Assembly (NCBI GenBank): GCA_033857955.1
Contig: JAWVCW010000008.1
Span: 42,503 to 106,502, forward strand
Direction: 5' to 3'
Source: Gaiellasilicea sp033857955
Lineage (GTDB): Bacteria > Actinomycetota > Thermoleophilia > Gaiellales > Gaiellaceae
DNA length: 64,000 nucleotides
Positions 11,200-19,996 of the stretch are shown in pieces. The position numbers and the translations under genes are program-made. Position 1 is the first letter of the stretch. Each line of letters opens with the position of its first letter. Under the pieces are notes generated by a model. It made no database searches. It worked only from the letters and a program-made list of their open reading frames with translations, and was not told where the DNA came from.

Positions 11200-12225
11200 A
11201 TGAGCGGGATCAGCGATCGCAAGCGCGACATTCTCCGGAGCGTCGTCGAGGAGCACGTGGCCACCGGCGAGCCGGTCGGCTCGAAAACGCTCGTCGAGCG
11301 CTCCGGCCTCTCCGTCTCTCCCTCGACGGTGCGCAGCGAGCTCGCCGCGCTCGAGTCGCTCGGGCTGCTCTCGCACCCGCATACCTCGGCCGGCCGGATC
11401 CCGACCGGGGCCGGCTATCGCTTCTACGCCGAGGAAGTGCTCGAACGGCAAGAGACCCGGCCGCCTCGCTTCCCGCTCGACCTGACCTCGATGAAGAGCG
11501 AGGTCGAGTCGGCATTGCAGTCGACGACCGAGATGCTGAGCCAGGTGACGCGGCTGCTCGCGCTGGTCTCCGCTCCTGGGCTCGAGACAGCGACCGTCCG
11601 CCATGTCGAAGTGCTGCTGCTCCAGCCGTCCGTCGTGATGGTCGTGACGATCACCTCGACCGGGGGCGTCGCGAAGAAGCTCGTCACCTTCGACGCTCCG
11701 GTCGATCCTGGCCTCGCCTCTTGGGCGAACGAGTATCTGAACGAGCGGCTCGCCGGGGTGCGCCTCGGCACTCATCTCCTTCGGAGGCGGATCGACGATC
11801 CGAGCCTCTCCCCGCGGGAGATCGCCTTCCTCGACGCCCTCCGCCCGTCGTTCCTCGAGCTGGCTGCTCCGACGGCGCAGTCGCTCTACGTCGGCGGCGC
11901 CGCATCGCTCCTCGACAGCGCCCGCGCCGACGAGCTCCAGGCGTGCCGGAGCCTGCTCTCGGTGCTCGAGAAGCGGGCTGCCGTGCTCGAGCTGATGACG
12001 GACGCCTTCGACGCGCGACGCGCCTTCGTCCGGGTGGGTCTCGACCATCCCGGCCTGCAGGACGTCGCGCTCGTCGGCGCCAGCTACGGACTGCCGACTC
12101 GGATGCTCGGGACCGTCGGCCTGCTCGGCCCGGTGCGAATGGACTACGACAGGGCCGTCCGCACGGTCCGCGCAGCCGCCCACGAGCTGTCGCGCCTCGT
12201 CGAAGCCACGTACGACGACAGCTAG
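11200..12225 (+). CDS. hrcA: Heat-inducible transcription repressor HrcA
   Basis: Repressor of class I heat-shock genes at CIRCE sites. The 341-residue protein has an N-terminal winged helix (residues about 1-75, DRKRDILRSVVEEHVATGEPVGS and SPSTVRSELAALESLG) and a C-terminal GAF-like dimerisation domain (about 100-335, ending HELSRLVEATY). It is followed after 21 bp by dnaJ, without grpE or dnaK between them. Confidence 0.95.
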   Translation: MSGISDRKRDILRSVVEEHVATGEPVGSKTLVERSGLSVSPSTVRSELAALESLGLLSHPHTSAGRIPTGAGYRFYAEEVLERQETRPPRFPLDLTSMKSEVESALQSTTEMLSQVTRLLALVSAPGLETATVRHVEVLLLQPSVVMVVTITSTGGVAKKLVTFDAPVDPGLASWANEYLNERLAGVRLGTHLLRRRIDDPSLSPREIAFLDALRPSFLELAAPTAQSLYVGGAASLLDSARADELQACRSLLSVLEKRAAVLELMTDAFDARRAFVRVGLDHPGLQDVALVGASYGLPTRMLGTVGLLGPVRMDYDRAVRTVRAAAHELSRLVEATYDDS

Positions 12226-12234
12226 GCCTGGAGC

Positions 12235-12240
12235 TAGGCT
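12235..12240 (+). promoter_or_regulatory. -10 box of dnaJ (leaderless type)
   Basis: TAGGCT ends 6 nt before the dnaJ ATG, in the 21-bp gap after hrcA, so dnaJ can be transcribed separately from hrcA. Confidence 0.45.
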
Positions 12241-12246
12241 TGCCCG

Positions 12247-13362
12247 ATGGCCACGGCTGAACGCGACTATTACGAGCTGCTCGGCGTCGAGCGGACGGCG
12301 AGCGAGGCCGAGATCAAGAAGGCCTTCCGGAAGCTCGCGCGCGAGCTGCACCCGGACGTCTCGCAGGAGCCTGATGCCCAGGAGCGCTTCCGCGCCGTCG
12401 CCGAGGCGTACGAGGTGCTCTCGAAGGCCGAGACGCGCCAGCTGTACGACCGCTACGGCCACGCGGGCCTTCGACGCGGGGGCTACGCGCCGAGCGACTT
12501 CGACTTCTCGAACCTGACGGACATCTTCTCGGCCTTCTTCGGGGACGACCTCTTCGCGCGGAATCGTGGCGGCCGCGCTCGCGGCGGCGACGTCGGAATT
12601 GCGGTCCAGCTGCAGCTCGCCGATGCGTTCACGGGCGTGAAGCGAACAGTCGGGGTGGAGGTCGCGCAGGCGTGCGAGCGCTGCGACGGCGAAGGCGCCG
12701 AGCCCGGGACGGAGCACGTCACGTGCGCGACCTGTGGTGGCCAGGGCCAGCTGCAGCAGGTGTCGCGCAGCGTCTTCGGCGAGTTCGTGCGGACGCAGTC
12801 GTGTCCCACCTGCGGTGGCGCGGGCCGCGTGGCCGAGACTCCGTGCACCGCCTGCGAGGGTGCCGGACGCGCGATCGCGTCGAAGGACATCGAGGTCGAG
12901 ATCCCGGCGGGGATCCACGACGGCCAGCGGATCCGCATTCGAGGGGCCGGGCACGCGGGCGCGAACGGAGGTCTCCCCGGCGATGCGTACGTCGAAGTGC
13001 ACGTCGCGCGTGACCCGCGCCTCCAGCGCGACGGCGACGACATCCTCTCGCAGGTCGACCTGACGATCGTCGAGGCGGCGCGCGGAGCGACGCTCTCCGT
13101 CCCCACGCTCGAAGGCGACCAGGAGCTCGCGTTCGACGCGGGCACACAGCCTGGGGAAGTCCGCGTGCTCCGCGGCAAGGGGATGCCGTCTCTCGAACGC
13201 TCCGGCCGCGGCGACCACCGCGTGCTCGTCAACGTCGCGGTCCCGCGACAGCTGACCGACGAGCAGCGCGAGTTGCTCGACCGCTTCGAGGCTCTCTCCG
13301 ACGACGACACCTACCGGCGCGACGAGGGCTTCTTCGAGAAGCTCAGAAACGCCATCCGCTGA
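12247..13362 (+). CDS. dnaJ: Chaperone protein DnaJ
   Basis: Hsp40 co-chaperone that stimulates DnaK ATPase. The 371-residue type I protein has a J domain (1-70) with the HPD motif in ELHPDVS, a short Gly/Phe linker, four zinc-binding repeats (CERCDGEG, CATCGGQG, CPTCGGAG, CTACEGAG, about residues 140-215) and the two C-terminal substrate-binding domains. It has its own -10 box and sits upstream of prmA, a conserved arrangement. Confidence 0.96.
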   Translation: MATAERDYYELLGVERTASEAEIKKAFRKLARELHPDVSQEPDAQERFRAVAEAYEVLSKAETRQLYDRYGHAGLRRGGYAPSDFDFSNLTDIFSAFFGDDLFARNRGGRARGGDVGIAVQLQLADAFTGVKRTVGVEVAQACERCDGEGAEPGTEHVTCATCGGQGQLQQVSRSVFGEFVRTQSCPTCGGAGRVAETPCTACEGAGRAIASKDIEVEIPAGIHDGQRIRIRGAGHAGANGGLPGDAYVEVHVARDPRLQRDGDDILSQVDLTIVEAARGATLSVPTLEGDQELAFDAGTQPGEVRVLRGKGMPSLERSGRGDHRVLVNVAVPRQLTDEQRELLDRFEALSDDDTYRRDEGFFEKLRNAIR

Positions 13363-13376
13363 ATGCGCAGGCGGGC

Positions 13377-14138
13377 GTGACGCTCCTGCGCCGCGTCTCG
13401 GTCACCGTTTCCGACGCTCGGGCCGAACAGGCGCGTGCCGTGATGATCGAGCTCTTCCCCGAGGGTTTTGAAGAGATCGACGGTGAGGGTGGCCTGGAGC
13501 TTGCCGCGTACACGAACGCGGCCGGCGAGGAGCGGATCTGGCAGGCCTTCGGTGGCGCCGCGGCGTCCGACGTCGAGGACGACTGGGAGGATCGCTGGCG
13601 GCAGTTCCACAAGCCGGTTCGCGTCGGCTCGCTCTGGATCGGGCCACCGTGGGAGGTGCCCGACGAAGACGCGATCGCGGTCGTGATCGATCCGGGCCGC
13701 GCGTTCGGGACCGGCGGGCATCCGACGACGCAGCTGTGCCTCGAGTTGCTCGCCGGTGAGGAGCGGGGGAGCGTGCTCGACGTGGGGTGCGGTTCCGGCG
13801 TCCTCTCGATCGCCGCTGCGAAGCTCGGCTTCGAGCCTGTGCTCGCGTTCGACTTCGATCCGCAAGCGGTCGAGGCGACCGAGCGGAACGCCGCAGACAA
13901 CGGCGTCTCGATCGGCGTCAGGCAGGCGGACTTGCGGGAGGACGAGCTGCCGGACGCAGACCTGGCGCTGGCGAACATCGCCGCGGAGGCCGTGCTCGCC
14001 CTCTCGGCCCGGCTGCGCACGCCGCGCGTGATCACCTCCGGCTATCTGGTCTCGGACGAACCGCAACTGGAGGGCTACCGGATCGAGCGGCGCGTCCAGG
14101 ACGGTGGCTGGGCGGCCGATCTCCACGTCCGTCAGTAG
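13377..14138 (+). CDS. prmA: Ribosomal protein L11 methyltransferase
   Basis: SAM-dependent enzyme that trimethylates ribosomal protein L11. The 253 residues show the PrmA-specific FGTGGHPTTQLCLELL segment, motif I LDVGCGSGVLSIAAAKLG, an acidic motif II (AFDFDPQAVEAT) and the ANIAAEAVLAL post-motif. The GTG at 13377 is preferred; the nearby ATG at 13363 is in another frame and opens only a five-codon frame. It lies 14 bp after dnaJ. Confidence 0.93.
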   Translation: MTLLRRVSVTVSDARAEQARAVMIELFPEGFEEIDGEGGLELAAYTNAAGEERIWQAFGGAAASDVEDDWEDRWRQFHKPVRVGSLWIGPPWEVPDEDAIAVVIDPGRAFGTGGHPTTQLCLELLAGEERGSVLDVGCGSGVLSIAAAKLGFEPVLAFDFDPQAVEATERNAADNGVSIGVRQADLREDELPDADLALANIAAEAVLALSARLRTPRVITSGYLVSDEPQLEGYRIERRVQDGGWAADLHVRQ

Positions 14139-14141
14139 ATT
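14136..14141 (+). promoter_or_regulatory. -10 box of mtaB
   Basis: TAGATT overlaps the prmA stop codon and ends 9 nt before the mtaB ATG, the leaderless-type spacing seen at many starts in this window. Confidence 0.4.
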
Positions 14142-14150
14142 TCCCGCACC

Positions 14151-15341
14151 ATGGCGAGCTTCTCCGTCCGTTTCCTCGGCTGCAAGGTCTCGCAGACCGA
14201 TGCGCAGGCGCTGCGCGAGCGCCTCGTCGCCGACGGTCACCGCGAGGTCGAGAGCAATGGCGACGTCGCCGTCGTCAACACGTGCTGCGTCACGAACGAG
14301 GGCCTCGCCAAGTCGCGACAGGCCGCCTCGCGCGCCGCGCGCTCGCACGCCCGCGTCTACGTGACAGGTTGCGGGGCACGGCTCTCCGGGGACGCGTTCG
14401 CGGGGCTGCCGGTCAACGTCACCGTCGTTCCCGGCCAGATCGAGGAGGCGGTCGAGACGGTGGCCGGCGACGTCGGCGCCATCGGCTGCGTCCAGGCCGG
14501 CGCGAGGCTCGACCGCGTCCGAGCCTTCGTCAAGATCCAGGACGGCTGCTCGTTCTCGTGCGCGTTCTGCGTGATCCCGCTCGTGCGCGGCGCGACGAGA
14601 AGTAGAAGCGCCGGGGCTGTGCTCGCAGAGATCCGGAAGCGCGTTGCGCAGGGCCACCGGGAGATCGTGCTGACGGGCGTCAACCTCGGTTGCTTCCGCG
14701 ACCGCGCTGCCGGCATGAAGCTCGCCGGCCTGATCCGCGCTGCCGGCGCGACCGAAGGCGTCGAGCGGCTGCGCCTCTCCTCGATCGAGATCAACCATGT
14801 CGACGACGAGCTCGTGGCCGCGCTGCGGGAGACACCGATGGTGGGGCCGCACCTGCACGTGCCGCTCCAGTCCGGTGACAACGCCGTCCTGAAGGCGATG
14901 GCGCGCCGCTACTCCGTCGACACCTATCTGCGGAAGCTCGAGCCGCTCGCCGACTTCAACCTCACCGCCGACGTGATCGTCGGCTTCCCGGCCGAGGACG
15001 ACGCCGCGTTCGAGCGCACGCTCGAGACGGTGCGCGCCGCCCGACTGACGAAGGTGCACGTCTTCCCGTACTCGCCGCGGCCGGGCACGAGAACCGCCGC
15101 CGACGACCGGGTGCCGCCCGAGGTGAAGAAGGAGCGGAGCGCCCGGCTGCGCGCGCTCTCCGACGAGGCGTGCCGTGCCCGCTGGGAGCAGAAGGTCGGC
15201 CGTGACGACGTCGTCCTCGTCGATCGTCCCGGCCGCGGTTACGGCGCCGACTACTCGCCGTGGCTCGTCGAGGGCCCGGTCGGCGAGCTGGTCCGGGTCC
15301 GCGCCGCCGCCGTCACGCAGGAGGGGATTCTCGCTGCCTAA
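14151..15341 (+). CDS. mtaB: tRNA t6A37 methylthiotransferase, MtaB family
   Basis: Radical-SAM methylthiotransferase; MtaB members convert t6A37 to ms2t6A37 in ANN-decoding tRNAs. The N-terminal UPF0004 domain provides Cys ligands (FLGCKVSQTDAQAL, VVNTCCVTNEG, VTGCGARL) for the second Fe-S cluster. The radical-SAM motif is CSFSCAFCVIP (CxxxCxxC). The C-terminal TRAM-like segment is short. LGCKVSQTD rather than LGCQMN points to MtaB over MiaB. The product is 396 residues; its TAA stop overlaps the HIT gene. Confidence 0.88.
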   Translation: MASFSVRFLGCKVSQTDAQALRERLVADGHREVESNGDVAVVNTCCVTNEGLAKSRQAASRAARSHARVYVTGCGARLSGDAFAGLPVNVTVVPGQIEEAVETVAGDVGAIGCVQAGARLDRVRAFVKIQDGCSFSCAFCVIPLVRGATRSRSAGAVLAEIRKRVAQGHREIVLTGVNLGCFRDRAAGMKLAGLIRAAGATEGVERLRLSSIEINHVDDELVAALRETPMVGPHLHVPLQSGDNAVLKAMARRYSVDTYLRKLEPLADFNLTADVIVGFPAEDDAAFERTLETVRAARLTKVHVFPYSPRPGTRTAADDRVPPEVKKERSARLRALSDEACRARWEQKVGRDDVVLVDRPGRGYGADYSPWLVEGPVGELVRVRAAAVTQEGILAA

Positions 15342-15666
15342 GGAGGGCTGTCTCTTCTGTCAGCTCGTGCGGGAAGGCGATCACGTCGCGAAGGCGAACG
15401 GATTCGTGGCGATTCGCGACATCAACCCCCAGGCCGAGACCCATCTGCTCGTGCTCCCCGAGCGGCACGTCGACACGTTCCGGGACGTCTCCGAGTTCAC
15501 CCCGGACGAGGCGAAGCGGATGCTCGAGTTCGTCGCCGTCACTGCCGCGGGAGCCGGCCTCGAGGACTATCGCGTGGTCGTCAACGTAGGCCCGGGCGGC
15601 GGCCAGACGATCTTCCACCTGCACTGGCACGTCCTGGGTGGGAAGATCACGGGGCTGCCGGCTTGA
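15334..15666 (+). CDS. HIT family hydrolase, probable CTG start
   Basis: Histidine-triad nucleotide hydrolase of the HINT/PKCI type, which hydrolyses AMP-linked substrates. The triad is HLHWHVLGG near the C-terminus. The N-terminal KEGCLFCQLV matches the conserved CIFC start of the family, so the protein must begin just before it. The only plausible codon there is CTG at 15334, placed 9 nt after a strong AGGAGG (15319-15324) and overlapping the mtaB stop by 8 bp. It gives 110 residues, the family size. In-frame GTG codons exist only about 50 residues upstream, inside mtaB. Confidence 0.85.
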   Translation: MPKEGCLFCQLVREGDHVAKANGFVAIRDINPQAETHLLVLPERHVDTFRDVSEFTPDEAKRMLEFVAVTAAGAGLEDYRVVVNVGPGGGQTIFHLHWHVLGGKITGLPA

Positions 15667-15676
15667 GGAACACACA

Positions 15677-16120
15677 GTGAGCCTGATCACAGAGATCAAA
15701 GAACAGCTCGAGAGCGCCATGCGCGAGGGTGATGCCGCGCGCCGTGACGCGCTGCGCCTGATCCTCGCCAGCCTCCAGGGCGCCCAGAAAGAGCTCCAGC
15801 GCGAGCTGCACGACAACGAGGAGCTGCAGGTGTTGCAGCGCGAGCGGAAGAAGCGGCTCGAGGCCGCCGAGGCTTTTCGCGCCGGTGGGCGGGAGGAGCA
15901 GGCGGCCAAGGAAGAGGCCGAGCTCGACGTGCTCGAGGAGTTCATGCCCGAGCCGATCTCGGAGGACGAGCTCGAGGCGATCGTCGACGACGTGATCGCC
16001 GAGGTCGGCGCCACGAGCATGCGTGACATCGGCCGCGTGATGGCCGACGTGATGCCGCAGGTCGCGGGCCGCGCGGACGGTTCGGCCGTAAGCCAGCTCG
16101 TGCGCGAGAAGCTCGCCTGA
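15677..16120 (+). CDS. GatB/YqeY domain protein
   Basis: Small helical protein of the YqeY family, related to the tail domain of the GatB amidotransferase subunit; its exact role is unknown but tRNA or ribosome association is assumed. The 147 residues contain LITEIKEQLESAMREGD, DALRLILASLQGAQKE and the C-terminal DIGRVMADVMPQVAGRADGS segment that defines the family. I chose the GTG at 15677, preceded by GAGGAA 6 nt upstream; the longer frame from 15638 overlaps the HIT gene. Confidence 0.92.
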   Translation: MSLITEIKEQLESAMREGDAARRDALRLILASLQGAQKELQRELHDNEELQVLQRERKKRLEAAEAFRAGGREEQAAKEEAELDVLEEFMPEPISEDELEAIVDDVIAEVGATSMRDIGRVMADVMPQVAGRADGSAVSQLVREKLA

Positions 16121-16147
16121 GCATCTGTCCTCCGCACCTGTTGGACT

Positions 16148-16629
16148 GTGCGCGTGGCAACCCACAAGTTTCCACTCGTTGGGCCAGCGCAGCTTGAGCA
16201 GCTCTCGCGGGCTCTTGGTGAGGCAGCGTCCGGCACTCAGTTGACCCGGCTGTTCGCGGAAGCTCAGGTACCGAACATCTCTGCTGAGTCCACGAAGTGG
16301 AAGCGGATCTACGAGAACCTCAGTTCGGCTCAATCTACCGAGCGAGCCCGGTAGCCCCGTTTCACGGTTGATCCGGAAGGGTGTATCACCTGCGCGAGCA
16401 TTCAACCTCTACGTCCCGTTGTCTGAACGAAGCGAGCACGCCGGCTTGGCAAACCTGATCCGAGGGATGTTCGGAGCGTTCCGCAAGTCCCACTGCGCAT
16501 GCCGCTCGAATCGCGTGGCCGATCGGGCTTGAAGATGCCCTTGACCTCCGAACGATCGCGTCAATGCTCCATAGACGGATCGACGGTGCGCATGTGACGC
16601 CCACCGCCCCGAAGTACGGCTCTGCCTAG
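16148..16629 (+). pseudogene. Relic of a TIGR02391-type protein gene
   Basis: A broken gene. The 5' part (16148-16354, GTG start, alternative GTG 16154) encodes 68 residues with FPLVGPAQLEQL and TKWKRIYENL. The 3' part, in another frame from about 16398, encodes NLYVPLSERSEHAGL and LIRGMFGAFR, and after one extra base near 16489 continues as NPTAHAARIAWPIGLEDAL to SMLHRRIDGAHV and a TAG at 16627. These pieces look like the two ends of a roughly 250-residue TIGR02391/Ymh-type protein of unknown function (my recognition from memory). The middle of about 130 codons is deleted and a single-base insertion disrupts FRNPTAH. Confidence 0.7.
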
Positions 16630-16638
16630 ACTGAGTCG

Positions 16639-16719
16639 ATGGTGGACCTGGCGCCCGTCGAGGCGTACAACGACGGTCGGGCACGGCACACGGAACCGCT
16701 GACGCCCCACCTACACTGA
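16639..16719 (+). CDS. Possible 26-codon leaderless small ORF
   Basis: ATG at 16639 follows a TAGACT -10-like box (16627-16632) by 6 nt; that box overlaps the stop of the relic. The ORF encodes MVDLAPVEAYNDGRARHTEP and ends in HLH. No family is recognised and it may be a chance ORF or a further gene remnant. The phoH promoter box overlaps its last codons. Confidence 0.15.
   Translation: MVDLAPVEAYNDGRARHTEPLTPHLH
16712..16717 (+). promoter_or_regulatory. -10 box of the phoH-era operon (leaderless type)
   Basis: TACACT ends 7 nt before the GTG of phoH. As the next four genes are joined by GTGA overlaps, this probably drives phoH, ybeY, dgkA/PAP2, cdd and era together. Confidence 0.55.
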
Positions 16720-16724
16720 ATCGG

Positions 16725-17680
<956 letters not shown>

Positions 17681-17684
<4 letters not shown>

Positions 17685-18061
17685 GCATGGTCGGAGTCGA
17701 GGTCGAGAACCGAAGCGGGGCCGCGGTCGACGAACGCGCCGCGGTCGAGCTCGCGCAGCGCGTCCTCGCGGCGGAAGGGATCGAGGACGGCGAGCTCGGT
17801 CTCGCGTTCACCGGCCCCGAGGAGATCCGCGCGTTGAAGCGCGATCACCTTGGCATCGACGAAGCGACCGACGTCCTCTCGTTCCCGCTCGACGGGCGCG
17901 AGGAAATTCCTGACGGACTCCCGCGCGCGCTCGGCGATGTCGTGATCTGCCCGCAAGTCGTCGGCGAGGCGTGGCGCGCACCACTCGTGCACGGGCTCCT
18001 GCACCTGCTCGGATACGAGCACGGCGACGAGATGGAGGAGCGGGAGGCGATGCACGCGTGA
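17681..18061 (+). CDS. ybeY: Endoribonuclease / rRNA maturation factor YbeY
   Basis: Single-strand RNase needed for 16S rRNA 3'-end maturation and ribosome quality control. The metal-binding motif is HGLLHLLGYEHGDEM (HxxxHxxxxxH) near the C-terminus, and VLSFPLDGREE is the conserved strand. The product is 126 residues from the GTG that overlaps the phoH stop; the ATG at 17687 (in frame, two codons later) is an equally possible start. Both ends are coupled by 4-bp GTGA overlaps. Confidence 0.94.
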
Positions 18062-18777
18062 GAGCCCGCCGGCCTCCGTCCATTCTCGAATCGTTCAACT
18101 TCGCGTTCGAGGGGATCATCCACGTTCTCCGCACGCAGCGGAACATGCGGATCCACTTCCTGATCGCGGCGCTCGTCCTCGTTGCCGCGCTCGTCTCCGG
18201 CGTCGACAAGATGGAGTTGATCGCGCTCCTGTTGGCGATCGCGTTCGTGCTGATCGCCGAGATGCTGAACACCGCGGTCGAGGCCGCCGTGGACGTCGCG
18301 ACCACGTCGTTCGACCCGATGGCGAAGCTCGCGAAGGACATCGCCGCCGGCGCGGTCCTGATCGCGACAGCGGTTGCCGTTGCCGTCGGGTACCTGGTCT
18401 TCTCCGGCCAGGTCGCGGACCGAAGCTCGAAGCTGCTGGAGAGGCTCACGAACGTGCCGGCCGAGCTGACCCTGATCGCGCTCGTGCTGACGACGATCCT
18501 CGTGATCGGGACGAAGGCGCTCACCGGTCGCGGCTCGCCTCTCCGCGGCGGCCTCCCGTCGGGCCACGCGGCCGTCGCGTTCTCGGGCTGGATGGCTGCC
18601 ACGCTGATCCTCGACAACTCGCGCAACCACTTCCTGATCTCCTCGCTGACCTTCATCATGGCGTTGCTGGTGGCCCAGACCCGCGTCGAATCCGGAGTCC
18701 ACTCGTCCCTGGAGGTCGCCTACGGGGGCCTTCTCGGCGCACTCGTCACGCTTGCCGTCTTCCAGGTGGCGCGGTGA
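18058..18777 (+). CDS. Diacylglycerol/undecaprenol kinase fused to PAP2 phosphatase
   Basis: Two membrane enzymes of lipid recycling in one chain of 239 residues. The N-terminal DgkA-type kinase (about 1-115) has FEGIIHVLRTQRNMRIHFL and the signature EMLNTAVEAAVD. The C-terminal PAP2 phosphatase part has KALTGRGSPLRGGLPSGHAA and SGVHSSLEVAYGG, giving the K-x-R, PSGH and H-containing motifs, although the first motif is spread out. Such a fusion could phosphorylate and dephosphorylate lipid carriers at the membrane. The GTG overlaps ybeY; its stop overlaps cdd. Confidence 0.85.
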   Translation: MRARRPPSILESFNFAFEGIIHVLRTQRNMRIHFLIAALVLVAALVSGVDKMELIALLLAIAFVLIAEMLNTAVEAAVDVATTSFDPMAKLAKDIAAGAVLIATAVAVAVGYLVFSGQVADRSSKLLERLTNVPAELTLIALVLTTILVIGTKALTGRGSPLRGGLPSGHAAVAFSGWMAATLILDNSRNHFLISSLTFIMALLVAQTRVESGVHSSLEVAYGGLLGALVTLAVFQVAR

Positions 18778-19139
18778 CGGATCAGGAGCTGCTTGCCCGG
18801 GCCGACGCGATCGCGGCCCGTGCCTACTCGCCGTACTCGAAGTTCATGGTCGGCTGCGCGATCCTCGCTCGAGACGGCACGGTGTTCGCAGGAGTCAACG
18901 TCGAGAACGCCGCCTACCCGCTCGGAATCTGTGCCGAGAAGAACGGCATCGGCACCGCGGTCACCGAGGGCTACGGCGTCGGCGACTTCGAGGCGATCGC
19001 GATCAATGCCTCGCCGTGCGGCGGCTGCCGCCAGTGGCTCTGGGAGTTCCGCTTCGACCGGGTCCTCTTCCGCAATCAGGGAAATGTCGTGACGATGACG
19101 CCCTCGGAGCTGTTGCCCGAGACGTTCGACGACCTGTGA
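18774..19139 (+). CDS. cdd: Cytidine deaminase
   Basis: Zinc enzyme that deaminates cytidine and deoxycytidine in pyrimidine salvage. The 121 residues contain YSPYSKFMVGCAIL, NVENAAYPLGICAEKN (the zinc Cys and catalytic Glu in CAE) and SPCGGCRQ (two zinc Cys). The stretch between CAE and PCGGC is about eight residues shorter than in typical tetrameric Cdd. GTGA overlaps join it to both neighbours. Confidence 0.93.
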   Translation: MTDQELLARADAIAARAYSPYSKFMVGCAILARDGTVFAGVNVENAAYPLGICAEKNGIGTAVTEGYGVGDFEAIAINASPCGGCRQWLWEFRFDRVLFRNQGNVVTMTPSELLPETFDDL

Positions 19140-19996
19140 AGTCCGGGATCGTCGCGGTGGCGGGCCGGCCGAACGTCGGCAAGTCGACGCTCGTGAACGC
19201 GCTCGTCGGCGAGAAGATCGCGATCACCTCGACCGTGCCGAACACGACCCGTCGCCGGATCTACGGCGTCGCGAACGGCGACGACTATCAGCTCGTCCTG
19301 GCCGACCTGCCCGGCTTCCAGAAGCCGATGGACAAGCTGACGACACGCATGCAGAACACGGTGGACTCTGCCTTCGAGGACATCGACGTCGTGCTCTTCG
19401 TCGTCTCCGCGCGCGACCGCATCGGTGCGGGCGACCGCTTCATCGCCCGGCGGATCTACTCGCTTGGCATCCCGGTGATCGTCGCCGTCAACAAGGTCGA
19501 CAACCTGAAGCCGAGCCACATCATCACGCAGATGAAGGCTGCGGCCCAGCTCGGCGACTTCCACGCGCTCCACCCGGTGAGCGCCAAGACCAAGGACGGG
19601 ATCGACGAGCTGCGCAGTGACCTGTTGCACCTGCTGCCCGATGGGCAGCCGCTGTTCGAGCGCGAGTCGGCCACCGACCAGACGAGCGAGCAGCGGATCA
19701 CCGAGCTGATCCGGGAGAAGGCGCTCCAGCTGACGCGCGACGAGGTGCCGCACTCGATCTCGGTCGAGATCGAGGAGCTGGACGAAAAGCTCCTCCGCGC
19801 GTTCGTGCTCGTGGAGACGGAGTCGCAGAAGCAGATCCTCGTCGGCAAGAAGGGCGCGGTGATCCGTGAGATCGGCACGCGCGCTCGGCCGGAGATCGAG
19901 GCCCTCCTCGGCCACGGAATCTTCCTCGAGCTCGTCGTCAAGGTGCGCCCCAAGTGGCGGCGCGACGATGCGACACTCGAGCGGCTCGGGCTTTAG
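19136..19996 (+). CDS. era: GTPase Era
   Basis: Essential GTPase that binds the 3' end of 16S rRNA and the 30S subunit. G1 GRPNVGKSTL (residues 10-19), effector TTRRRIYG, G3 DLPGFQK, G4 NKVD, G5 SAK and the C-terminal KH domain with ILVGKKGAVIREIGTRAR are all present in 286 residues. Its TAG stop (19994-19996) directly abuts the stop of the convergent tail-tube gene (19997-19999), with no spacer or obvious terminator. Confidence 0.96.
   Translation: MKSGIVAVAGRPNVGKSTLVNALVGEKIAITSTVPNTTRRRIYGVANGDDYQLVLADLPGFQKPMDKLTTRMQNTVDSAFEDIDVVLFVVSARDRIGAGDRFIARRIYSLGIPVIVAVNKVDNLKPSHIITQMKAAAQLGDFHALHPVSAKTKDGIDELRSDLLHLLPDGQPLFERESATDQTSEQRITELIREKALQLTRDEVPHSISVEIEELDEKLLRAFVLVETESQKQILVGKKGAVIREIGTRARPEIEALLGHGIFLELVVKVRPKWRRDDATLERLGL

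Noticed and set aside
11177..12247. CIRCE operator near hrcA or dnaJ
   Set aside because: Neither spacer contains the TTAGCACTC / GAGTGCTAA inverted repeat.
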